Positions 27,624-36,298 of a stretch of 64,000 nucleotides of DNA are shown one piece after another (position 1 is the first letter of the stretch; each line of letters opens with the position of its first letter). A program made the position numbers and the translations under genes. The notes beneath the pieces were generated by a model. The model saw only the letters and a program-made list of their open reading frames with translations, made no database searches and was not told the DNA's origin. Origin of the DNA: Halalkalibacter alkaliphilus (GTDB lineage Bacteria; Bacillota; Bacilli; Bacillales; Bacillaceae_D); contig NZ_JAKRYL010000005.1 in assembly GCF_023555415.1 (NCBI RefSeq), forward strand, positions 164,630-228,629. The letters are read 5' to 3'.

Positions 27624-27677
27624 TTTAATTCCCCCTAAGTATAAATTCTTTTTGTTAGGCGCCTTCCTTCGACTCAA

Positions 27678-27693
27678 AATAAAGCGCTTTCTT
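27678..27693. promoter_or_regulatory. cre-like catabolite repression site in the leader
   Basis: ATAAAGCGCTTTCT around a perfect AAAGCGCTTT palindrome differs at three outer positions from the cre consensus TGAAAGCGCTTTCA. It lies in the transcribed leader, where CcpA could act as a roadblock. Confidence 0.55.
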
Positions 27694-27811
27694 TTTACTG
27701 ATAAAGAAGAGTTGAAAACTTACAAAATGTACCTATTCACAAATAAACAATCATAAACCTATTTCTGCTGTTCTCGAAATCTCTGTATGATATCACCCCC
27801 CTTCAATTTTT

Positions 27812-27897
27812 TAATAAAAAACAAAAAAGTGCCCTATTTACGTAATGTGAGTATGTTTATAAGCAAACATAACTCTACACATACGTAGATAAGGCAC
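27812..27897 (-). terminator. Long attenuator hairpin in the leader of the sugar operon
   Basis: On the minus strand GTGCCTTATCTACGTA...TACGTAAATAGGGCAC forms a stem with an inner ATGTTT/AAACAT helix and is followed by CTTTTTTGTTTTTTATT. This is a textbook intrinsic terminator but it stands about 190 bases before the binding-protein gene, not after a gene, so it should act as an attenuator. Confidence 0.85.
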
Positions 27898-27914
27898 CCA
27901 TAGCCAACGCATCA

Positions 27915-27939
27915 TTTTATACCAACCATAAGTATAAAA
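27915..27939 (-). promoter_or_regulatory. Leader hairpin 2 (possible ANTAR target)
   Basis: TTTTATAC and GTATAAAA form a perfect 8-bp stem (9 with the flanking pair) around the loop TTATGGTTG, 18 bases ahead of the attenuator. The loop is identical to that of hairpin 1 except for one pyrimidine. Its inner ATGGTT has A at position 1 and G at position 4, as in ANTAR-bound hexaloops. Confidence 0.6.
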
Positions 27940-27987
27940 TTTACCAAATATATCAATTTTTATTATTAAGCTAATCCTTAGCATTCC

Positions 27988-28010
27988 CCTACGCCAGCCA
28001 TAAGCATAGG
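27988..28010 (-). promoter_or_regulatory. Leader hairpin 1 (possible ANTAR target)
   Basis: CCTATGC and GCGTAGG form a 7-bp stem with one G.T pair around the loop TTATGGCTG. Stem sequence differs fully from hairpin 2 while the 9-base loop is kept, the pattern expected for a protein recognising loops. Confidence 0.6.
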
Positions 28011-28055
28011 ACTAAATGCGCATTAATATTTAAATTATTCTGTAACTTTAATCAT

Positions 28056-28084
28056 AGTATAATGATGAATGATAAACAAGTCAA
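28056..28084 (-). promoter_or_regulatory. SigA-type promoter of the sugar operon
   Basis: TTGACT, 17-base spacer, TATACT on the minus strand. Transcription would start near 28048 and give a leader of about 425 nt before the binding-protein ATG. Confidence 0.75.
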
Positions 28085-28119
28085 TAAGTTTTTGTGAAAA
28101 ATATAAAAAATAAATTCCT

Positions 28120-28695
28120 TTAGTTTTGAAAAAGAGAATCTGCTTTGATTAGGTCTTTGGCTACATTAACTAACTTCTGGTTCTTATCTCTACTTATTTT
28201 TTGCAGGCGTTTCATAGCTTCAGGCTCTGTTAAACTCATTCTGTCCATTAGTATGCCTTTTGCTTTTTCTATGTGTTTACGTCCTTCTAAAGCTTGCTTC
28301 GTGTCTTTCAACTCATGGTGTAACTTTTTAAACTCTTCAAATCTAGCTGAAGCAATATTAATAGCGATTTCCAAATCCTTCATTTCAACAGGCTTTGTAA
28401 TATAATAGAGCACACCTTCTTTCGTTGCTCTCTTAATAAGATTTTCATCATAATATCCACTTACGATAATACTAGGAATAAATAATTTCTCATTAATTTT
28501 CTTGATGGCCTCAATTCCATCAAGGCTAGGCATATTAATATCAGTAATCACAAGATCCGGCTTTTTTTCTATCGCCATTTCTACAGCCTGCAATCCATCA
28601 GTGGCAACTCCAACCACCTGATGTCCAAGGTCTTCAATGTTAGACTGCAAACCAACCAAACATAAGTATTCATCTTCAGCAATTAAAACGCGCAA
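28120..28695 (-). CDS. Response regulator with REC and ANTAR RNA-binding domains
   Basis: 191 residues. REC domain (1-120) with the acidic pair in LIAEDE, phosphoacceptor Asp in LVITDINMPSLDG, and the conserved Lys in YITKPVE. After a coiled linker (FEEFKKLHHELKDTKQALEG) comes an ANTAR domain (KHIEKAKGILMDRMSLTEPE followed by AMKRLQ), the family that binds paired RNA hairpins and prevents transcription termination (AmiR, NasR, EutV). The TTG at 28695 (MRVLIAEDE) has GGGGG 8 bases upstream. It follows the kinase gene by 31 bases and precedes the attenuated sugar operon. Confidence 0.92.
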   Translation of the reverse strand: MRVLIAEDEYLCLVGLQSNIEDLGHQVVGVATDGLQAVEMAIEKKPDLVITDINMPSLDGIEAIKKINEKLFIPSIIVSGYYDENLIKRATKEGVLYYITKPVEMKDLEIAINIASARFEEFKKLHHELKDTKQALEGRKHIEKAKGILMDRMSLTEPEAMKRLQKISRDKNQKLVNVAKDLIKADSLFQN

Positions 28696-28726
28696 TGTTG
28701 ACACCCCCAAATACTAATAAAGATTA

Positions 28727-30577
28727 CTATTTATGCAGGAAGATCCTCTCAGTCGGGAACCTGCTAATAATGTTCGTTCCCCCTTCTCCTGTTATCTCCA
28801 TCTCACCTCGGAATTCACTAGTAACAATCCCCTTCAGAATCGTAAGCCCTAAACTATCTAGTTTGTTTAAATCAAAATCCTCTGGTATTCCACGACCATT
28901 ATCTGAAACTGACAATTCAACCGAATCGTGAATGCGTTTACAAACAATGCTAATTATACCTGTTTCTCTTTCTCGAAAAGCATGTTTATAACAATTCGTT
29001 AGCAACTCATTAATTATCAAAGCAATCGATGAAGCTTTATTGTAGGGAATAAAGATATTTTCTAAGTCTAAGTTAATTATAATGTTTGGATCAACATTAT
29101 TAAAGCTTACAATTGCTTCTATGATATCTTTAACGTTAATAATGCTTCTTCCTAATTTATCTTTTGACAGAAGATCATGCACAGCAGCAATACTCTTTAC
29201 TCGAGAAATAATATTATCGAGCGTTTCTTCTACCGAGTTTTCTGGATGTTTATCAACAAATCTTTTTTGCAGGGCAATCAAACCAACAATCGATTGAAGA
29301 TTATTTTTTATCCGGTGATGACTCTCCTGTAATAACGCCGACCTTCCCATCAACCTTGTATCTTCAATAGCGATTGCTGCATGTCTGGCAAATGCCGACA
29401 AATACTTTGATTCATCTTTAGAATACACGTAAAAATCTTCGTAGAACATCTGGATGATACCTGTTACCTGTGATTTAATTAAAACAGGAATGCAAATAAC
29501 CGTCTTTACATTGTCAATTTTTTCAAACAATGAAGTAAACACACGATTATGCTGACTTGTATAGTAAATGCCATTTTCTCTAGCTATTTTTATTATTGCA
29601 TCTTTCTTTAATTGAGCTTGCAATTCTTGTTTCTTTTTGAATTCAAAGCGGTCAATAATGGACCATGTTTGTTCATCGATTAAACTAATCGAACATCCAT
29701 CAGCCCCCATAACTTTTGTCACTTCTTTTGCCAATAGCAATAATACATCCTTTAACTCATATTCCGATGTAAGGAATTCCGCAGCTTTAAAAACAGCCTC
29801 TAAAACATTCTGTGTCTCGTCATCCTTTACTCCATCTCTATCCTTATAATTATAATCTTCCAACTGCCTTAACAATCGTTGTGGGTCCTTTTTAGCAATA
29901 TCTGCAGCCATCTCATCTTTAATTTTTCCTTTTGATAAAATGGAAATACGATCAGCAATCTTTAAAGCTTCTTCCCACTGTTTAGTAATATAAAGTATAC
30001 TCCCCCCATCATCTTTATATTGCTGAATAATCTTCATTAATTTAGAAGCATTTTTTGCTGACAAACCTTCCATAGGCTCATGCATAACAATCATTTCGGG
30101 GTTTCTTAACAAGACGGATAATATATTAACTATTCGTTTATTCTCTTTAGATAAATTTTTGGCTTTCGTTTTATGATTTAGTTCAAAATCTGTCTTTTCT
30201 AAAATATCCTTAGCTTTCTGCTTTACTTTTCTCCAATGAACAAATGGCAAAAATCCTCTAGTAGGAATACTCCCTAATGAAAGGTTTTCCGCTACGGTGA
30301 AGTCATTTATTAACTTTGGTTTTTGGTGTAGTAATGCTAGAGTGTTCCTATCTATCGTGCGATTATTTAGCAACTTCCCTTTAATTCTAAAGGTTCCATC
30401 CACACTCTGATTTTCTTGCAAATTTATTAAACTCTCAATAAGAATACTCTGTTCCGAACTACTTTTGACAACCAATGCATGTATTTCATTATTAACTAGA
30501 TTTAGACTAATATCATCTATATTTCCTTCCGAATTGCTATATGTTAAGTTTCTAATTTCAAATAAGATATCAGACAA
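28727..30577 (-). CDS. Sensor histidine kinase fused to a degenerate sugar-ABC ATPase domain
   Basis: 616 residues. N-terminal domain (about 1-225) aligns by eye along its length with domain 1 of the RbsA protein encoded nearby (HALV, LLHQKPKLINDFTVAENLSLG, NLSKENKR, MIVMHEP, ADRISILSKGKI) but lacks the Walker A GKS/T (VKSSSEQSI instead), the LSGGQ, the Walker B aspartate (HEP for DEP) and the H-loop histidine (TKQW). It should bind or hydrolyse ATP poorly. A GAF domain (about 245-400), a HisKA_2-type phosphoacceptor box (ESHHRIKNNLQ) and a HATPase (NELLTNCYKHAF, DNGRGIPEDFD, LGLTI) follow. No membrane segment. The TTG at 30577 has GGAGG 8 bases upstream. EutW-like kinases share the HisKA_2/ANTAR pairing. 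Confidence 0.88.
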   Translation of the reverse strand: MSDILFEIRNLTYSNSEGNIDDISLNLVNNEIHALVVKSSSEQSILIESLINLQENQSVDGTFRIKGKLLNNRTIDRNTLALLHQKPKLINDFTVAENLSLGSIPTRGFLPFVHWRKVKQKAKDILEKTDFELNHKTKAKNLSKENKRIVNILSVLLRNPEMIVMHEPMEGLSAKNASKLMKIIQQYKDDGGSILYITKQWEEALKIADRISILSKGKIKDEMAADIAKKDPQRLLRQLEDYNYKDRDGVKDDETQNVLEAVFKAAEFLTSEYELKDVLLLLAKEVTKVMGADGCSISLIDEQTWSIIDRFEFKKKQELQAQLKKDAIIKIARENGIYYTSQHNRVFTSLFEKIDNVKTVICIPVLIKSQVTGIIQMFYEDFYVYSKDESKYLSAFARHAAIAIEDTRLMGRSALLQESHHRIKNNLQSIVGLIALQKRFVDKHPENSVEETLDNIISRVKSIAAVHDLLSKDKLGRSIINVKDIIEAIVSFNNVDPNIIINLDLENIFIPYNKASSIALIINELLTNCYKHAFRERETGIISIVCKRIHDSVELSVSDNGRGIPEDFDLNKLDSLGLTILKGIVTSEFRGEMEITGEGGTNIISRFPTERIFLHK

Positions 30578-30756
30578 GTTTTGCACCTCCAATTCCATTT
30601 TCCGTATAGAAGAGACTTCTTATATGTATTACTCAAATTGATTTTATAGGGCAATTCAATTTATTGCACTAATTTTTTCTTCAAATCAAGAAAAATTCTT
30701 AATATTACGACATATATAATTCCTAATTAAATTTATTAAAAAAGTTTCTATAACAA

Positions 30757-30780
30757 AAAACCGAGTGCAACAACACTCGG
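30757..30780 (-). terminator. Terminator of the GGDEF-EAL gene
   Basis: CCGAGTG-CAACAA-CACTCGG hairpin, followed on the minus strand by TTTTTTGTTA. It is a near copy of the hairpin at 18878. Confidence 0.8.
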
Positions 30781-30808
30781 TCATTCGATAAACTTCGGGT
30801 AACACCAC

Positions 30809-33331
30809 CTACCCCAACAATCTCTCCAACTCTTCCGCACAAACCGGTTTACTAAACAAATACCCTTGCATGTGATAGCAGTCATTTTTCATCAGAAACT
30901 CTTTCTGATATTCTTCCTCTACCCCTTCAGCAATAACGTGTAGTCGCAATCCACGTGCGAGGTGAATAACCGTTTCTGCTATTTCAGAATTACTATGATC
31001 CTCTTGAATATCTTGAATAAAGGAGCGGTCTATTTTCAAGCTATTGATTGGCAATGTCTTTAAATAACTTAACGAAGAATAACCTGTTCCAAAATCGTCA
31101 ATTGAAATGGAAATTCCATATTCTTGTAATCCTTTTAACGCCCTAATCGTTTCTTTCGAATTGAAAAGGAGGGTACTTTCTGTAATTTCAATTTCAAAAT
31201 GTTCCGGTGCTAACCCGCAGTCAGCAAGGATTTCTCTTACTTGTCTCACTAAATAGCACGGATCTTGGAACTGCTTCGCAGAGAAGTTCACCGCAAGACT
31301 TAACGGTTCGACTCGACCTTCATTCCACTTCGTTACCTTTGAACAAGCATTTTTCATGGCAATTTCCCACAATGGATTAATGAGTCCTGTTTCCTCCGCC
31401 ACAGCAATAAACTTATCTGGTGGTACAAATCCAAGCTCATCATCTGTCCATCTAAGTAACGCTTCTACTCCCGTCATTTTATCCTTTTTAGCATCGATTT
31501 TTGGCTGATAATACACTTCAATCTGTTTATTTTTTATTGCTTTTCTTAAGCGCGCTTCAATACGAAGTTTCTTGTTTTTCTCTATGCTGATTTTCTCATC
31601 ATAAAATATCGCTTTATTTCCATCCTTTTTCTTGGCAACATACATCGCTCCATCCGCATTTATCATCAGAGCATCCATATTGTCAGTATGCTCCGGGTAC
31701 AAGCTTATGCCGCAGCTCGCACTGACTGTTACTTCATTTCCATCTAGCAAAAATGGTTGATTAACCTTCTCTACAATTGTCTCAGCAAGTTCCTTAACCT
31801 CTTCTTTTTCAAGCTGGCTACACAAAATAACAAATTCATCTCCGCCCTGTCTCGTCAGAACACTATTTCCTTTAGTCAGGCTGCTTTGGATTCGTTTTGA
31901 AATCAATTGGATTAATTGATCCCCTTTGGCATGACCTAATGTGTCGTTCACATCTTTGAAGCGATCAATATCAATAAATAAGACAGCGACCGTCTCTCCT
32001 GTTTCTTTGGCATGTTCCATTCTTTGCTCTAACTCTTCTTGGAAGTACCTTCTGTTAAGTAGACCTGTAAGCGGATCGTGATAAGCTTGAAATTTAATCA
32101 CTTTCTGGCTCTCTTTCAAATCGTTCACATAACACTGCAGAGAATTGGATAACGCACTTACATTTTGCGCAAGATGGCCAAGCTCATCTTTTCTTTTTAA
32201 CTCGATATTTCTGCCAAAATTCCCTTCAGCAATCTCATTTACCTTTTCAACAATATATCCAATCGGTTTCGTAATCGAACGCGAGAAAATTAAACTTGTA
32301 AGAAACACACCAAAAACAAATGGAATGGATAAAAGGAGGTGCTGCCAAAATTCATTTCTTAACTCGTTCTCAATTAAGCTATAGTCATACGATAATCCAA
32401 TGACATAAGGATCCTGTGTATCCAGATCAATTGGAACAAATGTTTTTGAAACCATTTTTCCATTGATTTCATCTATATAATTCTGTGATTCGCCTGTTTC
32501 TACAGCTACTTGAACGAATTCTACATCGACGTCCTGATTGCCATATTCATATGTCCCATACCAAATCGGTTGATCCACAATCCGGATAAAGTTATTCCAA
32601 TCAAGATAAAGCTCTTCCGTCTCTTTCCCAAAGCTCTCCGGATTAATTACAGTTAACTCAAGGACACCTTCTAGTTTATCTGTAAAACGTTCAATGATGT
32701 TTCCAGGCCCAAACCGCTTCTCATACTCAAGTACCTCGTTATCGCGATTGTACGGATTAATAATATAATCCGTAGATCCATCATAATAATATCCCCACTT
32801 ATCCGTATGTTCAGGATTACTTGCAGCTACTTCAATAGGGCCTGTCCAATATTCGGGAAGAGCTAATCCCTCCTCCACTGTTACAGGATCTAATGCAAAA
32901 AGCTGCTTGAAGGCATCATACCAAAAGAGCCATTGATTTGTTGACAACCCAATCTGAAGAGGATCAGACGATTTTACGCCAATGATGTCATCCTCTGTTT
33001 CAGCAAGCAAGGTAATATGAGATATCATCAGTTCTTCGGCCAGCTCAACTAATTGTTCATTTGTGACATCTTCGTAGTTAGCAGGCAAAGAGTTTCTAAT
33101 CGCGATTGAAGCCGTTCGTAACTCTCTTCCCATAATATCTTCAACATACAAAGCGCCACCTTTGGCGTTTTCTACCTGATATGATATTTCCTGAGTAATT
33201 AATTCTATTTCTCTTTCCTTATATTCAATAAGTTTATCTTTCGAACGCATGTAATGTAATGAACTATGAGCAATTAAAATACATAAGACCAATAACGTAA
33301 AAATTAACGGTAATTTCTTTTTAATAGACAT
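30809..33331 (-). CDS. Membrane-bound GGDEF-EAL cyclic-di-GMP enzyme
   Basis: 840 residues. A transmembrane helix (about 5-27), a large extracytoplasmic sensor region (about 30-330), a second helix, HAMP (SRSITKPIGYIVEKVNEIAEGN), GGDEF with the intact motif RQGGDEFVIL, and EAL with GVEALLRW, NFSAKQF, DDFGTGYSS and VIAEGVE. Both catalytic signatures are kept, so it may synthesise and degrade c-di-GMP; which dominates is not readable. The start with AAGGAGGTGCAAGCG before the ATG at 33331 is clear. No operon partner; it probably links an external signal to motility or surface growth. Confidence 0.92.
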   Translation of the reverse strand: MSIKKKLPLIFTLLVLCILIAHSSLHYMRSKDKLIEYKEREIELITQEISYQVENAKGGALYVEDIMGRELRTASIAIRNSLPANYEDVTNEQLVELAEELMISHITLLAETEDDIIGVKSSDPLQIGLSTNQWLFWYDAFKQLFALDPVTVEEGLALPEYWTGPIEVAASNPEHTDKWGYYYDGSTDYIINPYNRDNEVLEYEKRFGPGNIIERFTDKLEGVLELTVINPESFGKETEELYLDWNNFIRIVDQPIWYGTYEYGNQDVDVEFVQVAVETGESQNYIDEINGKMVSKTFVPIDLDTQDPYVIGLSYDYSLIENELRNEFWQHLLLSIPFVFGVFLTSLIFSRSITKPIGYIVEKVNEIAEGNFGRNIELKRKDELGHLAQNVSALSNSLQCYVNDLKESQKVIKFQAYHDPLTGLLNRRYFQEELEQRMEHAKETGETVAVLFIDIDRFKDVNDTLGHAKGDQLIQLISKRIQSSLTKGNSVLTRQGGDEFVILCSQLEKEEVKELAETIVEKVNQPFLLDGNEVTVSASCGISLYPEHTDNMDALMINADGAMYVAKKKDGNKAIFYDEKISIEKNKKLRIEARLRKAIKNKQIEVYYQPKIDAKKDKMTGVEALLRWTDDELGFVPPDKFIAVAEETGLINPLWEIAMKNACSKVTKWNEGRVEPLSLAVNFSAKQFQDPCYLVRQVREILADCGLAPEHFEIEITESTLLFNSKETIRALKGLQEYGISISIDDFGTGYSSLSYLKTLPINSLKIDRSFIQDIQEDHSNSEIAETVIHLARGLRLHVIAEGVEEEYQKEFLMKNDCYHMQGYLFSKPVCAEELERLLG

Positions 33332-33432
33332 CGCTTGCACCTCCTTTTCCCTTAAAACAAGTTATTAAAAAACCTCCACAAAGGAAATCCCATGCAAAGG
33401 GGAATTCTGTCAAATACAAACACAAACCAATT

Positions 33433-34224
33433 TTACATGGCTGTCTCGAAAAATTCATGGTCAGAAATAAACACTTCTTTCGTCATGTTTCCTAGGTCAT
33501 TTCGTAGGAACGATTCAAAAAGGAATAGAAATTGTTCAGGCTGGTGAACATGAGCTACATGCCCAGCATGTTTTATTTCTTCATATTTCACATGAGGAAC
33601 ATACTTCTTTAGATCTATAAGGGTACTTTTATACAGCTGATCATATTCTCCCATCACCCATAAAACAGGGATTTCTGTTCCAAGTAACGCTGACTTTGAG
33701 TCAAACTCAAACTGCAATCTCATCGCTTTATCCAGTACTTTTGGAGGGACTTGGAGAGCATGATGTAAAAAGATAGATTCCGAGTCTTCACGTATAAATG
33801 GATGATTTGGATTTAGCAAAGCTGCATATTGTTTTAGCCAGATTTTATAATCTGATGTCCCTTTATCCTCTAACACGCGAATGAGATTTTCACTGAATTG
33901 TGATGGCTCATTGCAACAATATCCGCCGACAAACGTCATACTTGCTACTCGCTCAGGATGTTTATCCGCAAAAGCTTGAGCGATAACACTCCCGAAACTA
34001 AGTGCGCATAAATGGGCTTTTTTTATATTTCTTAGAACGAACTTGCAATAAAGCTGCTCAATAAAAACATCTATAATAGGAAGCCCGTCCACCTCTGAGT
34101 CATTAATATCATACAGATCGTATGAGATACACTGATAGTCACCTTGTAACATCTCTATTTCTTTTTTAAACGCATTCTTATTTCCGACAATTCCATGCAA
34201 AAAAATAATTGTTTCTTTTCCCAT
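33433..34224 (-). CDS. Alpha/beta-hydrolase
   Basis: 263 residues with the oxyanion motif FLHGIVGNKNAF, nucleophile elbow ALSFGS (Ala in place of the first Gly of GxSxG), acid in VMGEYDQL and catalytic His in KHAGHVAHVHQP. The set is complete for a serine hydrolase of the esterase/peptidase/thioesterase kind. Cytoplasmic, no signal peptide. The ATG at 34224 has AGAGG upstream. It stands alone between a GGDEF-EAL gene and a gene-poor stretch; the substrate is unknown. Confidence 0.85.
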   Translation of the reverse strand: MGKETIIFLHGIVGNKNAFKKEIEMLQGDYQCISYDLYDINDSEVDGLPIIDVFIEQLYCKFVLRNIKKAHLCALSFGSVIAQAFADKHPERVASMTFVGGYCCNEPSQFSENLIRVLEDKGTSDYKIWLKQYAALLNPNHPFIREDSESIFLHHALQVPPKVLDKAMRLQFEFDSKSALLGTEIPVLWVMGEYDQLYKSTLIDLKKYVPHVKYEEIKHAGHVAHVHQPEQFLFLFESFLRNDLGNMTKEVFISDHEFFETAM

Positions 34225-34890
34225 ATCGAAACCTCTTATATTTTGACTTTTAAAAAATTATATTAAGAAAGTTATACTACTATGGAACATCTATTATACA
34301 GAATACTTAATTTCTATTATATTTCTTCCATTAGAAACTAGCAAAGTGAAACATTTGGCAGCACAGAATTTCATCATTATTTAAAAATAGATAAATATAT
34401 CCTTTTTGTTACAAACTAACGATTTTTCCAAATTGGAGCGACGTACTTTTAGGGGACGATCTATAAAATCTGGAAGAATTGAACAGTTCGCACATCTAAG
34501 TTGAGGAGTTTAATGAGGCAATCCATAATGTACTTGAACAACTTTCTATTATTTTACAAAAGGGGAAAGATTGCGTTTGAAACACTTACGAGGTTTAGCG
34601 TGGAGATCATTGGGGTTTGCAACGCAAGAAAAATGCAAGATCGTCATATATCAGCAAAGCTACTGAAATATATTCTTATGGGATCGAGCGTTGATCGCTC
34701 AACGCTCGTTAAAATTAAGCTTCTCGATCAATGACGCTGTATGCTTAGTCATCAGCTTTTACAGAAACGTAATCACATCAAAACGCCCTTCCATTAATAA
34801 TTTTTTAGAACCGTACGAAAAATGCTCGGAGAAGAAGAACGAAGAAGAGCGAATATGCCGAGTGGGGCTGGTTAGACAGGTGCTATTTAG
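34225..34890. other. Gene-poor stretch with possible gene remnants
   Basis: No gene with both a ribosome site and family-like sequence. Around 34510-34680 short frames read EFNEAIHNVLEQLSIILQKG then, in another frame, KHLRGLAWRSLGFATQEKC; they look protein-like but are broken by stops. A hairpin CGAGCGTTGA-TCGC-TCAACGCTCG lies at 34685-34708. The stretch may be a decayed gene. Confidence 0.4.
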
Positions 34891-35163
34891 TTACCCTTTA
34901 ATTTTCTTATAACTATCATGCTTCACAACAGTCCGCAGGCTGCTGCCATCATTTTGTTTGACGTTATCGAAATTAACCGCAATCGTATTATTGTAAATGT
35001 TAATAACTGATGCCTTCTCGCCATTGTACTCCCCTTTTGTCACTTGAATTCTATCGTCAATTTGTACATCAACTGCGGGTTTCTCTTGTTTTTCTTGTTT
35101 TTCTTGTTTTTCTTGTTTTTCTTGTTTTTCTTGTTTTTCTTGTTTTTCTGTTACATCAGACAT
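34891..35163 (-). CDS. Small KOW/DUF2187-like protein with QEK tandem repeat
   Basis: 90 residues. After MSDVTEK come seven perfect QEK triplets, then a small beta-barrel-like domain (IDDRIQVTKGEYNGEKASVI...RTVVKHDSYKKIKG) that resembles Bacillus YkvS-type DUF2187 proteins with a KOW-like motif. GGAG with 8-base spacing supports the ATG at 35163. The repeat tract is pure at DNA level, so its length may vary between strains. KOW-like folds often bind RNA or ribosomes; the function here is unknown. Confidence 0.75.
   Translation of the reverse strand: MSDVTEKQEKQEKQEKQEKQEKQEKQEKPAVDVQIDDRIQVTKGEYNGEKASVINIYNNTIAVNFDNVKQNDGSSLRTVVKHDSYKKIKG
35084..35149. repeat. 9-bp microsatellite encoding QEK
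   Basis: Seven uninterrupted copies of the 9-mer TTTTTCTTG (minus-strand CAAGAAAAA) within the KOW-like gene. Copy changes keep the frame. Confidence 0.9.
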
Positions 35164-35264
35164 GAACACATCTCCTTTTGAACAAAATAACTACTATCAT
35201 AAGCTTTTGACGATTGCAGCGCTTTTATTTATTAAAAAAGCTGGGAAAAGAAAGCTCTCGTCCT

Positions 35265-35366
35265 TTTGCTTTCTGTCTAAACTACCGAATTTACTGTCGA
35301 GAGTGACGTTTTTTCTGTCCAAACTTGAGAATTTACTGTCGAAACTCACCATTATACTGTCCAATG
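35265..35366. repeat. 21-bp tandem array with CTGTC(C/G)AAAC units
   Basis: Five adjacent units of about 21 bp of the type TTTACTGTCCAAACTnAnnAA between the KOW-like gene and the TauE-like gene. Single CTGTCCAAA copies also occur near 1276, 13700, 36246 and 63446. Confidence 0.65.
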
Positions 35367-35368
35367 CC

Positions 35369-36112
35369 CTAAAGAAGAGCCGTCACCATCAAGTTTGCAG
35401 CTGCAAGCGCGACAACAATAGCTGCGATCTTTTTAATATTTTGTTGGGAAAGCTTCGCAAATAGAGCAACACCAAGACGCGAACCGACCAAGACACTAAC
35501 AAGCCCAACTAAGAAATACCCTAGAAAATCTAACGAAAAGTCACCACTTACTCCGTGCAGCGTCACTGTCATAATCGCGGTCACAACAAATGTCACCTGG
35601 AGATTGGCGCTGTATGCATATTTGTTGTTATGAAAAAGCAAAAGAAAATAAAACACAAAAAATGGCCCGCCAACAGCAAACACTCCGCCGATGAGACCGC
35701 CTCCTAATCCTAAAATAATCGGAAGCCATGTTCCATTCACTTTCTTATCCGGATTCGGCGGTTTGCTTTTGAACAAATAAACAACAACACAAAGTAAAAA
35801 CACACCAAGGAACACTTTTAAAATATCGAGCTCCCCATAATGATGCAATACAAAAAAACCACCGACACGCCCGACGAGCGCAGCAGACAAAATAACAAGC
35901 AGCGACCGCCACTGGATATGCTTAAATAATTGCAAAGCAATGCTCACTGAGAGCACTAAGGCGAGCGACACAACTAGAAGCGTACTTTCTTTCACCGTAA
36001 ACATTAAAGGTAAGAAGCCCATGGCAATTAATCCAAATCCAAAACCGCTTACCCCTTGAATAAAACTCCCAAAAAGGAGAATCAAAAAGATAATTGCTAA
36101 CTCTAATATCAT
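35369..36112 (-). CDS. TauE/SafE-family sulfite/anion exporter
   Basis: 247 residues, about 8 hydrophobic helices, with the family feature GSFIQGVSGFGFGLIAMGF near the N-terminus and GGLIGGVFAVGGPFFVFYF in the middle. Such proteins export sulfite, sulfonates or other small organic anions. It stands alone, with the ATG at 36112. No sulfur-metabolism gene is nearby, so the substrate cannot be inferred. Confidence 0.88.
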   Translation of the reverse strand: MILELAIIFLILLFGSFIQGVSGFGFGLIAMGFLPLMFTVKESTLLVVSLALVLSVSIALQLFKHIQWRSLLVILSAALVGRVGGFFVLHHYGELDILKVFLGVFLLCVVVYLFKSKPPNPDKKVNGTWLPIILGLGGGLIGGVFAVGGPFFVFYFLLLFHNNKYAYSANLQVTFVVTAIMTVTLHGVSGDFSLDFLGYFLVGLVSVLVGSRLGVALFAKLSQQNIKKIAAIVVALAAANLMVTALL

Positions 36113-36298
36113 AAAAAAACGAACCTTTCAGTATAAAATAAACTACAAAAAGCAAACTAGTTTTAATTATAGCAAAAATAGCATTCACCTCTTCACTTTT
36201 TGATTAGCAACAATGGATATTATTTATGCTTTCTGTCAACCCGTTTCTGTCCAAACTGTACCTTTTTCTGGCGAAAGCTTCACGGAACTCAACAACTA

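Noticed and set aside
35084..35149. CRISPR-like array
   Set aside because: It is a 9-bp microsatellite inside a coding sequence without spacers; no CRISPR array or cas gene was seen.
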